Shown: positions 8,877-19,005, numbered from the stretch's first letter. The stretch is DNA of 64,000 nucleotides from Prevotella sp. (GCA_017462915.1 JAFTQG010000048.1:1-64000); one strand, 5' to 3'. Program-made: numbers and translations. Notes: a model not told the origin generated them from the sequence alone.

Positions 8877-9968
8877 TCACTCTGTATAATAGTAATTCCA
8901 ATACGTAGCTTGATAATTCTTGCGCAGATTGTCGCGACGCAGGTTACCTGTCTTGCTGGAACGCATCAACTGCTGCAAGTCATGGTAATCAGCCTCAACA
9001 ATACTGTCACTATAAGCCACAACCGGATTTGAACGTTGATGCTGATACAATACAAGAGCTTCTCTATAGTGAACAGGAATAGAATCACAAATACCAGGTT
9101 TTGTCAGATCTATACTGTCAGCCAGCAGATGTGCAAAGGCATCCAGATTCTTATCGCAAAGGAAAGCACAAAGATGATAATCAAAACCCTTGTAGCGCGA
9201 CAGCATCTTTTTCTTGCAGAGGAGAGGTTCTATCCCTTCCAGACGACACAATGAGGCCGTAGAACCCATGACAGGCTGTGTGAACAATCTCTCTGCCAGT
9301 TCTCCACGCTTGTCCAATGCTATATAGCGCAGAAGCGTCAATGTCGGATTAGTTTCCGCGTAACAATATCCTCCCCTATTCAGTCCCTCGTTGGCAAGGT
9401 TCTCGTAATCCTGTGCTACAAGTTGCTTCTCGGCAATAACCTGCCGATGCAAAAGGCTGTCACTATTTGCAGTCTTTACAACAAACAGCATCATGAGCAC
9501 CATCACTCCCAGGTTAAGAGTAAGCGTCCTTGACGACAAGAGGATATCACTCGAAGGTGCAGAGTAAGTCAACCATCTCCGAGCAATAGCCATACAAGCA
9601 AGGTATATGACAAGAGACACTGCCACTATCCATATCGAGGTTCCTACCGTCAGACCACCATTCCCGTCAGCTTCTCCACAAGTCAGGAAAGCGAGCAAAG
9701 CCATGGAAGGAAAGTATGTCAAGGCATGACATCCCCTTGCAAATCTGCACACATTATGCACAAGCATCTGAATCATCCATCCGACGACAGTTATAATGAT
9801 CGCACTGATGAGCGGATGATAGACAGTAACGCCACCAGACAGGACATGCTGTTCATAAGTCAACACCGGAGTCTGGTAGAAATATATGTATACAAACGAG
9901 AACAGTATAAAAACGATAGCACACACAACCTTTATTGTTGTGGTGCTATCTTTTCCATTATTAGTCAT
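8877..9968 (-). CDS. Multi-span membrane protein with large soluble C-terminal part
   Basis: The 363-residue protein has about five hydrophobic segments in the first 180 residues (spans near 12-30, 52-70, 82-98, 105-125 and 150-165). A soluble 190-residue tail follows, with helical, cysteine-containing sequence such as GGYCYAETNPTLTLLRY and FDYHLCAFLCDKNLDAF. It resembles Bacteroidetes-specific DUF6057-type proteins from memory; the function is unknown. It has no close partner: glgB ends 75 bases upstream on the same strand. Confidence 0.75.
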   Translation of the reverse strand: MTNNGKDSTTTIKVVCAIVFILFSFVYIYFYQTPVLTYEQHVLSGGVTVYHPLISAIIITVVGWMIQMLVHNVCRFARGCHALTYFPSMALLAFLTCGEADGNGGLTVGTSIWIVAVSLVIYLACMAIARRWLTYSAPSSDILLSSRTLTLNLGVMVLMMLFVVKTANSDSLLHRQVIAEKQLVAQDYENLANEGLNRGGYCYAETNPTLTLLRYIALDKRGELAERLFTQPVMGSTASLCRLEGIEPLLCKKKMLSRYKGFDYHLCAFLCDKNLDAFAHLLADSIDLTKPGICDSIPVHYREALVLYQHQRSNPVVAYSDSIVEADYHDLQQLMRSSKTGNLRRDNLRKNYQATYWNYYYTE

Positions 9969-10043
9969 TGAGAAGAATATTTCTTAAAATAACGTTGTCA
10001 ATCTTCACTTCATTCAGATAAAGCCCAACAACAATATCCGAAT

Positions 10044-12125
10044 TTAGTTCTTTTTCAATACCATAGCTGAGCGGGCTGGAATATACAATTTCAGCCACTC
10101 CTTGTGATCCTGCACATACATCGGGTCGTAGTTTGTCGTATGCACGACAGTGTCATCACAACTGCCGAAGCCTCCGAAAGCTGGATTATCAGAGTTCAAC
10201 ACGACACTGTAAGAACCCGTCGGCACAAGGAATCCATAACCTGTAAACGACTTTGTAGGATTGAAATTGAAGACAAAGACAAGGTCACCGCGTGAGAAGG
10301 CTATGACCTGATCGCCATCATTATGCCATATCTCCTGGACAGGAGTCTTGTTGAAGGCCTTTTCCATCTTCAACACCTCAAGCATCTTGGCATCAAAATC
10401 ACCGAGCCAATGGTAACACAGTTCCTTATTGTCTACCAGATTCCACTGTCGGCGCGCGTATTTGCAGCTCCATCCATTACCTTCACGAGGGAAGTCGATC
10501 CACTCAGGATGCCCCCATTCATTACCCATGAAATTCAGGTAGCCGCCATTGATTGTCGCAGCCGTAACGAGACGAATCATCTTGTGCAAGGCTATGCCAC
10601 GTGTAGCGACAGCGTTCTCGTCTCCCTTCTTGAAATGCCAGTACATGTCACTGTCTATCAATCGGAAGATTATCGTCTTGTCACCGACAAGAGCCTGGTC
10701 ATGAGACTCTGCATAAGAGATGGTCTTCTCATCCGAGCGACGGTCCGTCATCTTCCAGAAGATGTCAAACACGCCCCAGTCCTCATCGCGCTTCTCCTTG
10801 ATCATCTTTATCCAATAATCAGGAATACCCATAGCGAGACGGTAGTCAAAGCCAAGTCCTCCATCCTCAAACTTTGCAGCAAGTCCCGGCATACCTGACA
10901 TTTCCTCGGCAATCGTGATAGCATTCTTGTTTACCTCATGAATAAGCTTATTTGCCAAGGCAAGATAACAGATGGAGTTGTCGTCCTGTCCACCGTTGAA
11001 GTAATCTCCATAACCGCAGAAGTCTACACCGAGACCATGATTATAGTACAGCATTGATGTCACGCCATCAAAGCGGAATCCGTCAAAATGGAATTCATCA
11101 AGCCAATACTTACAGTTCGAGAGCAGGAAATGCATCACCTCATCCTTGCCGTAGTCAAAGCAAAGTGAATCCCACTGGTTATGCTCACGACGGGCATCAG
11201 GATAGAAATACTGGTTCGGATCACCACAGAAGTTTCCGAGACCTTCCACCTCATTCTTCACAGCATGTGAGTGGACAAGGTCCATGATGACAGTTATACC
11301 ATTCTGATGTGCTGTATCTATAAGGTCTTTCAGTTCTTCTGGAGTACCGAAACGACTTGAACATGCAAAGAAGTTGGACACATGGTATCCGAATGACCCA
11401 TAATAAGGATGCTCCTGGATAGCCATGATCTGGATACAGTTATATCCGCCTTTTATCACACGAGGCAAGACATTTTCCTTAAACTCTGTGTAAGAGCCCA
11501 CCTTCTCCTCATCCTGTCCCATGCCGATATGGCATTCGTAGATAAAGAGCGGGTCTTTTTTAGGGCGGAATGTCTTCTTTTTCCATTTGTACTCCTCAAC
11601 AGGAGCCCACACCTGAGCGGAAAAGATTTTTGTTTCCTCATCCTGCACAACACGACGTACCCAGGCTGGAATACGTTCACCTTCACCACCTTCCCACTTT
11701 ATCTTCAGCTTATACAGATCGCCGTGCTTCATCGCCGTGGCAGGAAGTTTCAATTCCCAGTTACCAGTACCCTTTATCCTCTTGCAGGCATACTTCTTCT
11801 GCTCTTTCCAGCCGTTAAAGTCGCCGATAAGATAGATTTCGGTTGCATTGGGAGCCCACTCGCGGAACACCCATCTTCCCTTGTCGTCGCGATGAAGTCC
11901 GAAGTAAAGATAACCGCTCGCAAAATCGGAAAGAGACTGCTTTCCTCCATTTGTGAGCTTGTTTATCATCCACTCTGCATGGTCATGACGTCCACAGATG
12001 GCAGCTTCATAAGGCTCCAGCCATGAATCGTTCTTCACCAAGCCTATATGCTGTGGCTTTTTAGGTGCTTTAGGCGCCTTTGGGGTGACAGCCTTCTTTG
12101 AGGCAGTCTTCTTTGCGCAAGTCAT
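10044..12125 (-). CDS. glgB: 1,4-alpha-glucan branching enzyme
   Basis: This enzyme introduces alpha-1,6 branches in glycogen. The 693 residues start with a Lys/Ala/Pro-rich leader, followed by a CBM48 domain (about 75-170, GRWVFREWAPNATEIYLIGD) and a GH13 barrel. Catalytic regions seen: HFDGFRFDGVTSM (nucleophile Asp), AEEMSGMPG (acid Glu) and YAESHDQALVGDKT. The domain layout and motifs resemble the eukaryotic-type branching enzymes (GH13 subfamily 8) common in Bacteroidetes rather than E. coli GlgB. The downstream all-beta domain ends at the stop. No other glycogen gene is adjacent. Confidence 0.94.
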   Translation of the reverse strand: MTCAKKTASKKAVTPKAPKAPKKPQHIGLVKNDSWLEPYEAAICGRHDHAEWMINKLTNGGKQSLSDFASGYLYFGLHRDDKGRWVFREWAPNATEIYLIGDFNGWKEQKKYACKRIKGTGNWELKLPATAMKHGDLYKLKIKWEGGEGERIPAWVRRVVQDEETKIFSAQVWAPVEEYKWKKKTFRPKKDPLFIYECHIGMGQDEEKVGSYTEFKENVLPRVIKGGYNCIQIMAIQEHPYYGSFGYHVSNFFACSSRFGTPEELKDLIDTAHQNGITVIMDLVHSHAVKNEVEGLGNFCGDPNQYFYPDARREHNQWDSLCFDYGKDEVMHFLLSNCKYWLDEFHFDGFRFDGVTSMLYYNHGLGVDFCGYGDYFNGGQDDNSICYLALANKLIHEVNKNAITIAEEMSGMPGLAAKFEDGGLGFDYRLAMGIPDYWIKMIKEKRDEDWGVFDIFWKMTDRRSDEKTISYAESHDQALVGDKTIIFRLIDSDMYWHFKKGDENAVATRGIALHKMIRLVTAATINGGYLNFMGNEWGHPEWIDFPREGNGWSCKYARRQWNLVDNKELCYHWLGDFDAKMLEVLKMEKAFNKTPVQEIWHNDGDQVIAFSRGDLVFVFNFNPTKSFTGYGFLVPTGSYSVVLNSDNPAFGGFGSCDDTVVHTTNYDPMYVQDHKEWLKLYIPARSAMVLKKN

Positions 12126-12165
12126 AGTATTTCAGTTTATTTGTTAAGGTTCATTCAGGAAACAA

Positions 12166-12609
12166 TCAGCACTTCACCTTGAAGACTGCCTTATGGATTG
12201 TTCCTGTGCCTATACAAGGCTGGTGTCCGTCCTGTGGCCAGAATATAGCCATCATGCCTGGATGGCATGTGCAGAATCCCTCAGCCATTGTACCAGGATA
12301 TTTTGTCGCATCCTTCTCTGCATTATACTCACAGTCAGGAAGGAGTTCTGTTGGAGTATATCCGTAAGTCTCGTCAGCATTCAAAGGAATCTGGATGTCA
12401 AGCATATTCTTATGTGTCTCCATGACAGCCTCTTCCTTTGTCTTGCCGTTGGTATCCATGATATTGACAAAGCAATTCTTACCGTCAATTTCATGCTTTC
12501 CGTTTTCCAGCGCGTTAAGATCAGTATTCTCGATGAACTCTATAATCTGTGGGAAATAAGGGTTCAATGATGCATACTGCTTGAGATTCTCGATTTTGTC
12601 AATTACCAT
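12166..12609 (-). CDS. YhcH/YjgK/YiaL family protein
   Basis: The 147-residue cupin-like protein fits the DUF386 family. Seen: the central HKNMLDIQIPLNADETYGY block, the EGFCTCHPGMMAIFWPQDGH stretch and the C-terminal HKAVFKVKC, with conserved His and Glu residues that bind metal in the family. Homologues occur in sialic acid and other sugar gene clusters and may act on sugars; the reaction here is unknown. It lies 40 bases upstream of glgB on the same strand and may share its transcript. Confidence 0.88.
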   Translation of the reverse strand: MVIDKIENLKQYASLNPYFPQIIEFIENTDLNALENGKHEIDGKNCFVNIMDTNGKTKEEAVMETHKNMLDIQIPLNADETYGYTPTELLPDCEYNAEKDATKYPGTMAEGFCTCHPGMMAIFWPQDGHQPCIGTGTIHKAVFKVKC

Positions 12610-12686
12610 AATGATTAGATTTTATGAGTTGTTGTTATTGATGTTATGTCTTTATATAGTCCGTTGTGTTCCCTTAGAAACCCCGT

Positions 12687-13793
12687 TCAATATTTTCCTT
12701 TCTTTGTAACATTGCCGTTACGGTCCTTCATCACGTATGCGCCGTCACGTTCTCCGTCACGGTAAGACCCTTCAAAACGGTTGCCGTCCTTGTCTTCCTC
12801 TATCGCCTTGCCGTGAGGATAGCCATCCTTATATGTTCCCTTGAACTTGCTGCCGTCGGCAAAATGTATAATCATCTCGCCGTTCATCTTGCCGTTCTTG
12901 AAATAACCGTCAAAAGTATCACCGGTCTTTTTCCTCAGAGTGCCCCTGCCGTCATATTTGTCAGCCTTCCACTGTCCTGTATACGAGTCGCCGTTTCTCC
13001 ATACGAGAGTGCCCTGACCGTCTTTTTCTCCGGCCTTGAAATGACCTGTATAGACATCGCCATTAGCATAACGGAAGATGCCTTCGCCATCACGCTCGCC
13101 CTGAACATAGTTGCCTTCATAGACATCCTTATTGGCATAGCGGTAGATACCCTTACCATGCTGAATGTCATTCTGCCACATTCCGTTATATACATCGCCG
13201 TCGGCATAGCGGTAGATACCCTTGCCGGAACGCTGGTTGTTGAGCCACTGGCCGTCGTATACTGAGCCATCACCCCAGTCATACTTGCCCTTGCCGTTCT
13301 TCATGTCATTCTGCCACTCTCCCTCATAGTATGCACCGGAAGCGAAAGTGTAGCGTCCCTTGCCGGAACGCTTGTCCTGAAGCCAGTTTCCGTCATATAT
13401 ATCACCGTTGTAATAATACATCACACCGTGTCCCTGCTGATAGTCACGATACCAGAAACCGTCATATTTGTTGTTGTTGGCGAAATAGAATATGCCCTTG
13501 CCATGTTGCTGATCCTGAAACCACTGGCCCTCATATTTCTCACCGTCCGAGAAAGAATATACTCCGTATCCTTGACGTTTGCCCTTAGTATAGCTACCCT
13601 CGTACGTATCGCCGTTCTTGTATGTCGCCATACCCTTGCCGTTTGCCTTTCCCGAGACCATTTCGCCCTTGTATAGTCCTCCATCCTTCAAGGTGTAAGA
13701 CCCGAGCATTATCTTCTGCGCAAGAGCCGTTCCATTAAAAGCAAACGCTCCGAACGCGAACGACAACAGCATTTTACATATCCTATGTTTCAC
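12687..13793 (-). CDS. Exported MORN-repeat protein
   Basis: The 368-residue protein has a signal peptide ending near ALAQ. About 13 MORN repeats of 23 residues follow, with the pattern YEGxxxxGxxxGxGxxxxxxG (for example YEGQWFQDQQHGKGIFYFAN, YDGNWLQDKRSGKGRYTFAS). Such beta-strand solenoids bind membranes or proteins; in bacteria their role is mostly unknown. The repeats run almost to the C-terminus, with no other domain. A TATCTTTG -7 box lies upstream on the minus strand at 13828-13835. Confidence 0.9.
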   Translation of the reverse strand: MKHRICKMLLSFAFGAFAFNGTALAQKIMLGSYTLKDGGLYKGEMVSGKANGKGMATYKNGDTYEGSYTKGKRQGYGVYSFSDGEKYEGQWFQDQQHGKGIFYFANNNKYDGFWYRDYQQGHGVMYYYNGDIYDGNWLQDKRSGKGRYTFASGAYYEGEWQNDMKNGKGKYDWGDGSVYDGQWLNNQRSGKGIYRYADGDVYNGMWQNDIQHGKGIYRYANKDVYEGNYVQGERDGEGIFRYANGDVYTGHFKAGEKDGQGTLVWRNGDSYTGQWKADKYDGRGTLRKKTGDTFDGYFKNGKMNGEMIIHFADGSKFKGTYKDGYPHGKAIEEDKDGNRFEGSYRDGERDGAYVMKDRNGNVTKKGKY

Positions 13794-13885
13794 AATAATA
13801 ATTTCTTAGTTTGACAATTCATTTCTACAAAGATACCTAATTTTTATCTAAGTAGAGGCACCGAGACCTATTATTTCAACTTTTT

Positions 13886-14395
13886 TCACTTTTCCGCACG
13901 CTCTTCGAGGAAACGCATATAGATTCTTATAGCCGTCTCCACCATCCTCACGCAAGGGCGCTTCTTATAGTATTCATCTGTCCTTGCCTCAGGAGTCGCG
14001 CTGATGACGATATCAGGAATGACACCGTCTGCACGTTTCTTGTTCAGCCCAAGCAGTTCCTTACAGCAGATGCTTCCCGTCTGAGCCTTGAAATCCGCTG
14101 CCAGTTTCTGGACAGCCTCATAGTTTTTCTTCTTTGTTTCCTGGCTGGCTTCCACGCTGGCTATCTCAAGACCGGCAAGCATGAACATGCCAAGGGCAGA
14201 CCCGCAAGTCTCTCGCATACGTCCGATGCCTCCTCCATAGCTTGCCGATATACGGGTCATGAGAGGGAGAGGTACATCATACCATTCTGCAAATGCCATG
14301 GCGACACTCTGCGAACAGTTGTATCCCTGCTTGAAATATCCCACTCCACGCTCCACCATACGTTCCGTTTCCTCTTGCCAATTCATATTTATCAC
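13886..14395 (-). CDS. C_GCAxxG_C_C family protein
   Basis: The 169-residue protein shows the family cysteine pattern: YNCSQSVAMAFAEW, then GGGIGRMRETCGSALGMFML, GSICCKELLG and KKRPCVRMVETA. These cysteines probably bind a metal or redox cofactor. The function is not established; relatives are often linked to redox enzymes. It stands alone here between the MORN gene and the kdsB/ugd pair. The start at 14395 gives MINMNWQEE; 14386 is an alternative. Confidence 0.88.
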   Translation of the reverse strand: MINMNWQEETERMVERGVGYFKQGYNCSQSVAMAFAEWYDVPLPLMTRISASYGGGIGRMRETCGSALGMFMLAGLEIASVEASQETKKKNYEAVQKLAADFKAQTGSICCKELLGLNKKRADGVIPDIVISATPEARTDEYYKKRPCVRMVETAIRIYMRFLEERAEK

Positions 14396-14474
14396 AATAG
14401 AAAGTTAACTTTTCAGATATCCGACACTGCAGATATTCATCCTTATACACAACTTATTACATCACCGACATCTA

Positions 14475-15239
14475 TCACAGATTCCTTGAAGAAAGAAACT
14501 TCTCGGCATTCTCCAAATCACTTGGCGTATCAATGCCTATCGTCTCAACATCCGTAAGTCCGACCTTTATCCTGTAGCCGTTCTCCAGCCAGCGGAGCTG
14601 TTCAAGGCTTTCAGCCAATTCAAGAGGCGACTGCGGCAAGCGTGTCACCTCGCCGAGCACGCTTCTCCGATAGGCATAAAGCCCTATATGCTTGAGATAA
14701 GGGAAGGCGGACGACCATTCTGCCCTTTCTCTTCCTCTGCAGAAAGGTATGACAGAGCGTGAGAAATACAAGGCGTAGCCCTGTTGCGACACTGCTATCT
14801 TAGGGGAATTAGGATTCTCCACAGCAGCCATATTATCGCCGAAAGGCTTGCCGAGGGTAGCAATCTGTGTACTGTCGTCCTCAAAACACCGCATCACGGT
14901 CTCTATCTGTGACGGCTGTATGAAAGGTTCGTCGCCTTGCACATTTATCACTACATCGTCTGCAGAGAGACCCAGTCGTGCCTCAAGCAAGGACACAGCC
15001 TCCTCTATCCTGTCTGTACCGCTTTTATGGTCGGAACGAGTCATCACCACTTCTCCGCCGAACTCCATTACAGCACGCTGTATGCGCTCGTCGTCCGTTG
15101 CGACAAAGACATTTTCTATGACCTTTTTCGTCTGTGTATAGACACGCTCTATGACAGTCTTTCCGCCGAGCATGGCCAGCGGCTTGCCGGGAAATCTTGT
15201 AGAAGCGTATCGCGCAGGTATTACTGCTATGAATTTCAT
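14475..15239 (-). CDS. kdsB: 3-deoxy-manno-octulosonate cytidylyltransferase
   Basis: The enzyme activates Kdo with CTP to CMP-Kdo for the inner core of lipopolysaccharide. The 254 residues open with the nucleotide-binding AVIPARYASTRFPGKPLAMLGGK, and further on carry VATDDERI, GEVVMTRSDHKSGTDR, NVQGDEPFI and FSRSVIPFCR, all typical of KdsB. The length is normal. It lies 42 bases downstream of ugd on the same strand, so an envelope-sugar unit ugd-kdsB is likely. Confidence 0.96.
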   Translation of the reverse strand: MKFIAVIPARYASTRFPGKPLAMLGGKTVIERVYTQTKKVIENVFVATDDERIQRAVMEFGGEVVMTRSDHKSGTDRIEEAVSLLEARLGLSADDVVINVQGDEPFIQPSQIETVMRCFEDDSTQIATLGKPFGDNMAAVENPNSPKIAVSQQGYALYFSRSVIPFCRGRERAEWSSAFPYLKHIGLYAYRRSVLGEVTRLPQSPLELAESLEQLRWLENGYRIKVGLTDVETIGIDTPSDLENAEKFLSSRNL

Positions 15240-15281
15240 GAGTCCGTTTGTTTTAGTTGGTCTTCACGATAGAGACATCTA

Positions 15282-16628
15282 TCAGTCACGCTGGAAAATA
15301 TCCCGGGTATATACTTTATCGCGGACATCGTCAAGCATTGAGTCATAACGGTTTGCGATAATGACCTTAGACATTGACTTGAACTTGTCCAAATCATTGA
15401 CTACGGTGCTGCCGAAGAACTGTGTACCGTCCTCCAGCGTCTGCTCGTAGATGATGACATTGGCCCCTTTAGCCTTGATGCGCTTCATGATTCCCTGTAT
15501 CGCGCTCTGACGGAAATTGTCCGAATTGCTCTTCATCGTAAGGCGATAGACACCTACCGTCGGTGCTTCTTGCCGGGCAGCATCACAATGTTCAAACTGG
15601 TTGTTATGCGAATATCCGTACCATCCAGCTTTCTGCAATACAGCATCGGCGATATAATCCTTACGTGTGCGGTTGCTCTCCACTATGGCCGTCATCATCT
15701 GCTGAGGCACATCCTGATAGTTGGCAAGCAACCGCTTCGTGTCCTTAGGCAGACAATAGCCACCATAACCGAACGAAGGATTGTTGTAATGCGTTCCGAT
15801 ACGCGGGTCAAGGCCCACGCCGTCAATGATGGCCTGTGTGTCAAGCCCCTTCATCTCGGCATAAGTGTCAAGCTCGTTGAAATAGGATACACGCAGCGCA
15901 AGATACGTATTTGCGAACAGCTTCACGGCCTCTGCCTCTTTCAGTCCCATGAAAAGGACGGCGATGTCCTCCTTCTCGGCACCCTCCTTCAGCAGTTCGG
16001 CAAACGTCCTGGCATAAGTCTCGGCATGATTGCTGCCGATAGCCACCACTGCGGCGTTCTCCTCTCCTTCCCCTGCTATCATCTTTGGGTATCCGACGAT
16101 GATACGTGAAGGATACAGATTGTCATACAAAGCCTTTGACTCACGCAGGAATTCCGGCGAGAACAGCAGCCTGAACTTACAGTCGACAGGGCGGTTCTCC
16201 GCCTTGAACCTCTGCGCATATTTCACATAAAGCGAACGTGTATATCCTACAGGTATAGTGGACTTTATAACCATGACCGCCTCTGGGTTAACCTCCAGTA
16301 CAAGGTCTATGACTTCCTCGACATGGGAAGTGTCGAAATAGTTCTTCACCGGGTCATAGTTTGTCGGCGCGGCTATCACCACAAAGTCGGCATCGGCGTA
16401 AGCGCTCCTGCCGTCAAGCGTAGCGGTAAGCCTAAGATTCTTCTCCGCAAGGTATCTTTCTATATACTCGTCCTTTATCGGACTCTTGCCATGATTGATG
16501 AGGTCAACCTTCTCCTTCACCACATCGACAGCCACCACTTCATGGTGCTGGGCGAGAAGCGTGGCGATGCTCAGGCCTACATAGCCTGTTCCTGCCACCG
16601 CTATCTTTATGTCTTTGAATTCACGCAT
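15282..16628 (-). CDS. ugd: UDP-glucose 6-dehydrogenase-type nucleotide-sugar dehydrogenase
   Basis: This NAD-dependent enzyme oxidises a UDP-sugar, probably UDP-glucose to UDP-glucuronate, for surface polysaccharide. The N-terminal Rossmann motif [14 protein letters not shown] and the catalytic region [18 protein letters not shown] with the nucleophile Cys are visible. I start at 16628 (MREFKDI, 448 residues) because the ATG at 16652 only adds an unconserved [17 protein letters not shown] -7 box lies upstream (16734-16741, minus). The exact substrate is inferred from the family. Confidence 0.92.
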   Translation of the reverse strand: MREFKDIKIAVAGTGYVGLSIATLLAQHHEVVAVDVVKEKVDLINHGKSPIKDEYIERYLAEKNLRLTATLDGRSAYADADFVVIAAPTNYDPVKNYFDTSHVEEVIDLVLEVNPEAVMVIKSTIPVGYTRSLYVKYAQRFKAENRPVDCKFRLLFSPEFLRESKALYDNLYPSRIIVGYPKMIAGEGEENAAVVAIGSNHAETYARTFAELLKEGAEKEDIAVLFMGLKEAEAVKLFANTYLALRVSYFNELDTYAEMKGLDTQAIIDGVGLDPRIGTHYNNPSFGYGGYCLPKDTKRLLANYQDVPQQMMTAIVESNRTRKDYIADAVLQKAGWYGYSHNNQFEHCDAARQEAPTVGVYRLTMKSNSDNFRQSAIQGIMKRIKAKGANVIIYEQTLEDGTQFFGSTVVNDLDKFKSMSKVIIANRYDSMLDDVRDKVYTRDIFQRD

Positions 16629-16814
16629 AGTATTACAGTTAAGAACACACATACAATCCTCCTCTGCGGAATCACGCTCTCAAGCATGTGCCTTGCAACC
16701 TGATTCCCGAGCAGGACATTGATGTATTTTCTGCAAAGATAAAAAAAATATTTGATATCTGTCCATTATTTCAAAAATTATTCATAGTTTTGTAAAAATA
16801 TTTTTAACAACACC

Positions 16815-17948
16815 ATGTCTGAGCCTTCAAATAACTTCACGAAATGGGTTGCCTGCTGGGGCAACGCCACATCATTCACTGACAGGAAAGAGTGCATCTA
16901 CGCCAAGGACATCACCCTACGCTACCCTATAAGGATAGTCTTCTCCGGCAACAGACTCAGGTTCCGCTTCTCAAACCTCACAGGAACAGAGCCGGTCACT
17001 ATCTCTGCCGCGAAAGTCAACCGTACTTCCATCACATTCGGAGCGTCTGAAAGCGTCACCATCGAACCGGGAAAAGAGACGACAAGCGATGAGATACCGT
17101 TCTGCGTGACTGCCGGAGAGACTGTAGAGATAAGCATCTATCTCGCCGGATACACACAGATGAACGCCGGGACGCTCATCACCGGACCGCTGTCGAAAGG
17201 GAAATATGCCTATGGAAATTTCATTGACGCGGAGAAATTCCCTGTAGAACTGTCCAGAAACACTAACTGGTTTTACTTCCTCAACACAATAGACGTCTTC
17301 ACGGAGGATAAAAACCGCGCGCTGGTATGTTACGGAGACTCCATCACGGCACAGAGCTGGCCCGACTATCTCGCCATGCGTGCCTGGGACAACGGCTTCA
17401 GGAACGTCGCCGTTATACGGCGTGCCGTGAGCGGGACACGCATACTGCGCCAGTATGACTGCATCACTTATCAGGCTTACGGACTGAAAGGCGAGACGCG
17501 TTTCCCCATAGAACTCAATGTCGCCGGTGCTACCGACGTAATCATACAGCATGGCATAAACGACATAATCCATCCTGTGGGAGTAGAGACAAACATCTTC
17601 CGCCCATGGAGCGACATGCCTACCGTGGAGGAAATGGAACAGGGCACCGAGAATCTGTACATCAAGCACGCAAGAGAGCTTGGCCTGAGGGTATGGAGCG
17701 GCACACTGCTTCCTATTTACGGATGGCGCACTTACGACTCCAGACGTGAGGCCATGCGATGTGAGTTTAACGAATGGCTGCGCACCTCCCCGCTCTTTGA
17801 CGGTTGCATTGACTTCGACAAGGCCGTGCGTAACCCTGAGAAACCGGAGGCATTCAATACAGATTTCGACTCCGGCGACCATCTTCACCCGAGCGAGGTA
17901 GCATACAAGGCTATGGCAGACTGTGTTATGAGCGAGTTGTTGATGTAA
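16815..17948 (+). CDS. SGNH/GDSL-type esterase with N-terminal beta domain
   Basis: The 377-residue protein has an N-terminal beta-sandwich (about 1-165) and an SGNH hydrolase domain. Block I is VCYGDSITAQSW with the nucleophile Ser, block III QHGIND, and block V DSGDHLHPSEVAY with the catalytic Asp and His. There is no signal peptide, so it is probably cytoplasmic, unless exported otherwise. Likely substrates are acetylated or acylated sugars. A TAGTTTTG -7-like box lies at 16784-16791. Confidence 0.88.
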   Translation: MSEPSNNFTKWVACWGNATSFTDRKECIYAKDITLRYPIRIVFSGNRLRFRFSNLTGTEPVTISAAKVNRTSITFGASESVTIEPGKETTSDEIPFCVTAGETVEISIYLAGYTQMNAGTLITGPLSKGKYAYGNFIDAEKFPVELSRNTNWFYFLNTIDVFTEDKNRALVCYGDSITAQSWPDYLAMRAWDNGFRNVAVIRRAVSGTRILRQYDCITYQAYGLKGETRFPIELNVAGATDVIIQHGINDIIHPVGVETNIFRPWSDMPTVEEMEQGTENLYIKHARELGLRVWSGTLLPIYGWRTYDSRREAMRCEFNEWLRTSPLFDGCIDFDKAVRNPEKPEAFNTDFDSGDHLHPSEVAYKAMADCVMSELLM

Positions 17949-18047
17949 CACACGAGCACCAAAACACACCATCAGCCTTATGCTCCGTGACATCCGGAAA
18001 CATGGATGCCATTGAGTACAAACCCGACAGCAATGGGACATGTCGCA

Positions 18048-18132
18048 AAAGGTGACCCTTTACACGACAGAAGGTAACCTTTCACCATGTCAAGGGTGAC
18101 GTTTCACACCACGAAAGGTCACCTTCCGCAAA
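18048..18132. repeat. Four diverged 22-bp repeat units (GGTnAC family)
   Basis: GGTGAC (18051), GGTAAC (18073), GGTGAC (18095) and GGTCAC (18117) recur at exactly 22-base steps, with similar TTTACAC/TTTCACAC words between them. The same unit forms arrays at 42662 and 57723. It lies between convergent genes, and no coding sense is visible. Confidence 0.75.
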
Positions 18133-18159
18133 AGCATCCATAAAGGCACACAAGACAAA

Positions 18160-18196
18160 CAGACGGGAGCAGGCATACAAAACCTGCTCCCGTCTG
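18160..18196. terminator. Bidirectional terminator-like hairpin
   Basis: CAGACGGGAGCAGG (18160-18173) and CCTGCTCCCGTCTG (18183-18196) are a perfect 14-bp inverted repeat with a 9-base loop. It lies between the convergent SGNH and acetyltransferase genes. The T-runs on either side are weak. Confidence 0.65.
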
Positions 18197-18257
18197 TTGT
18201 ATATACCATACATCGAGACTTATAACATCAGGCAAATGATGCCCGAAGCGACACCTG

Positions 18258-18827
18258 TCACTCTATCTTGCGCCGCGGCTTGCATGGGTTGCCGTATGCC
18301 ACGACCCCGGCAGGGATATCCCTCGTCACGACACTTCCTGCACCGATGACAGCGCCGTCGCCGATGGTCACGCCGGGCAAGACCACGACATTAGCACCAA
18401 TCCATACATTGTTGCCCACCCGGATAGGCTTGCAGGTCTCGAGACCGGCATTCCTCTGCTCTATGTCTAAAGGATGGGCGGCAGTGGTGAAACAGCAGTT
18501 CGGAGCGATGAAACAGTTGTCTCCGAATGTCACCGGTGCCGGGTCAAGGATAACAAGATTGTAGTTCGCAAAGAATCCCTCGCCGACACGGATGTTGCAT
18601 CCATAGTCGCAGACGAAAGGCTGCTCTATGAGAATCCGCTCGCCGGTGCTTCCGAGCAGCCGTTTCAGTATCGCCACACGTCCTGCCTCGTCGGAAGGAC
18701 GCGTATGATTATAGTCATAGCACAACTCTTTTGCCTCAAGCCTCATCCTGTTGAGTTCAGGATTGAAATTGGCGTCATAGAGCATTCCTGCACGCATTTT
18801 CTCAAGTTCTGTCATATTTTCCATCAT
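18258..18827 (-). CDS. Sugar O-acetyltransferase (maltose/galactoside acetyltransferase type)
   Basis: The 189-residue left-handed beta-helix enzyme transfers acetyl from acetyl-CoA to a sugar hydroxyl. Seen: an N-terminal helical part with MRAGMLYDANFNPELNRMR (mac domain), then hexapeptide repeats including TAAHPLDIEQRNAG with the catalytic His, and IGANVVVLPGVTIGDGAVIG. The end has VVAYGNPCKPRRKIE, typical of Maa/LacA. The start could also be 18815 (MTELEKMRAG). A minus-strand TAACTTTG box at 18853-18860 probably drives it. The substrate is not predictable. Confidence 0.92.
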   Translation of the reverse strand: MMENMTELEKMRAGMLYDANFNPELNRMRLEAKELCYDYNHTRPSDEAGRVAILKRLLGSTGERILIEQPFVCDYGCNIRVGEGFFANYNLVILDPAPVTFGDNCFIAPNCCFTTAAHPLDIEQRNAGLETCKPIRVGNNVWIGANVVVLPGVTIGDGAVIGAGSVVTRDIPAGVVAYGNPCKPRRKIE

Positions 18828-19005
18828 CTTCTGTTCTGTTTCATTTCAAATGCAAAGTTACAAAATACGGCGGCATCTCCAAGGAAATAATCATTTTTGT
18901 GATGAATAATTTCATTTTTTGAGGATTATTTCGTATTTTTGCATTTCGAATCCAATAGGTCCGGCAGGGCTCCTGCTGCGGAGACATTACAGGATAAGCC
19001 AGACA

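Noticed and set aside
16971-18041. 356-residue minus-strand frame over the SGNH gene
   Set aside because: Antisense to a well-supported gene with all catalytic blocks; its composition is Cys/His/Arg-rich as expected of a shadow frame.
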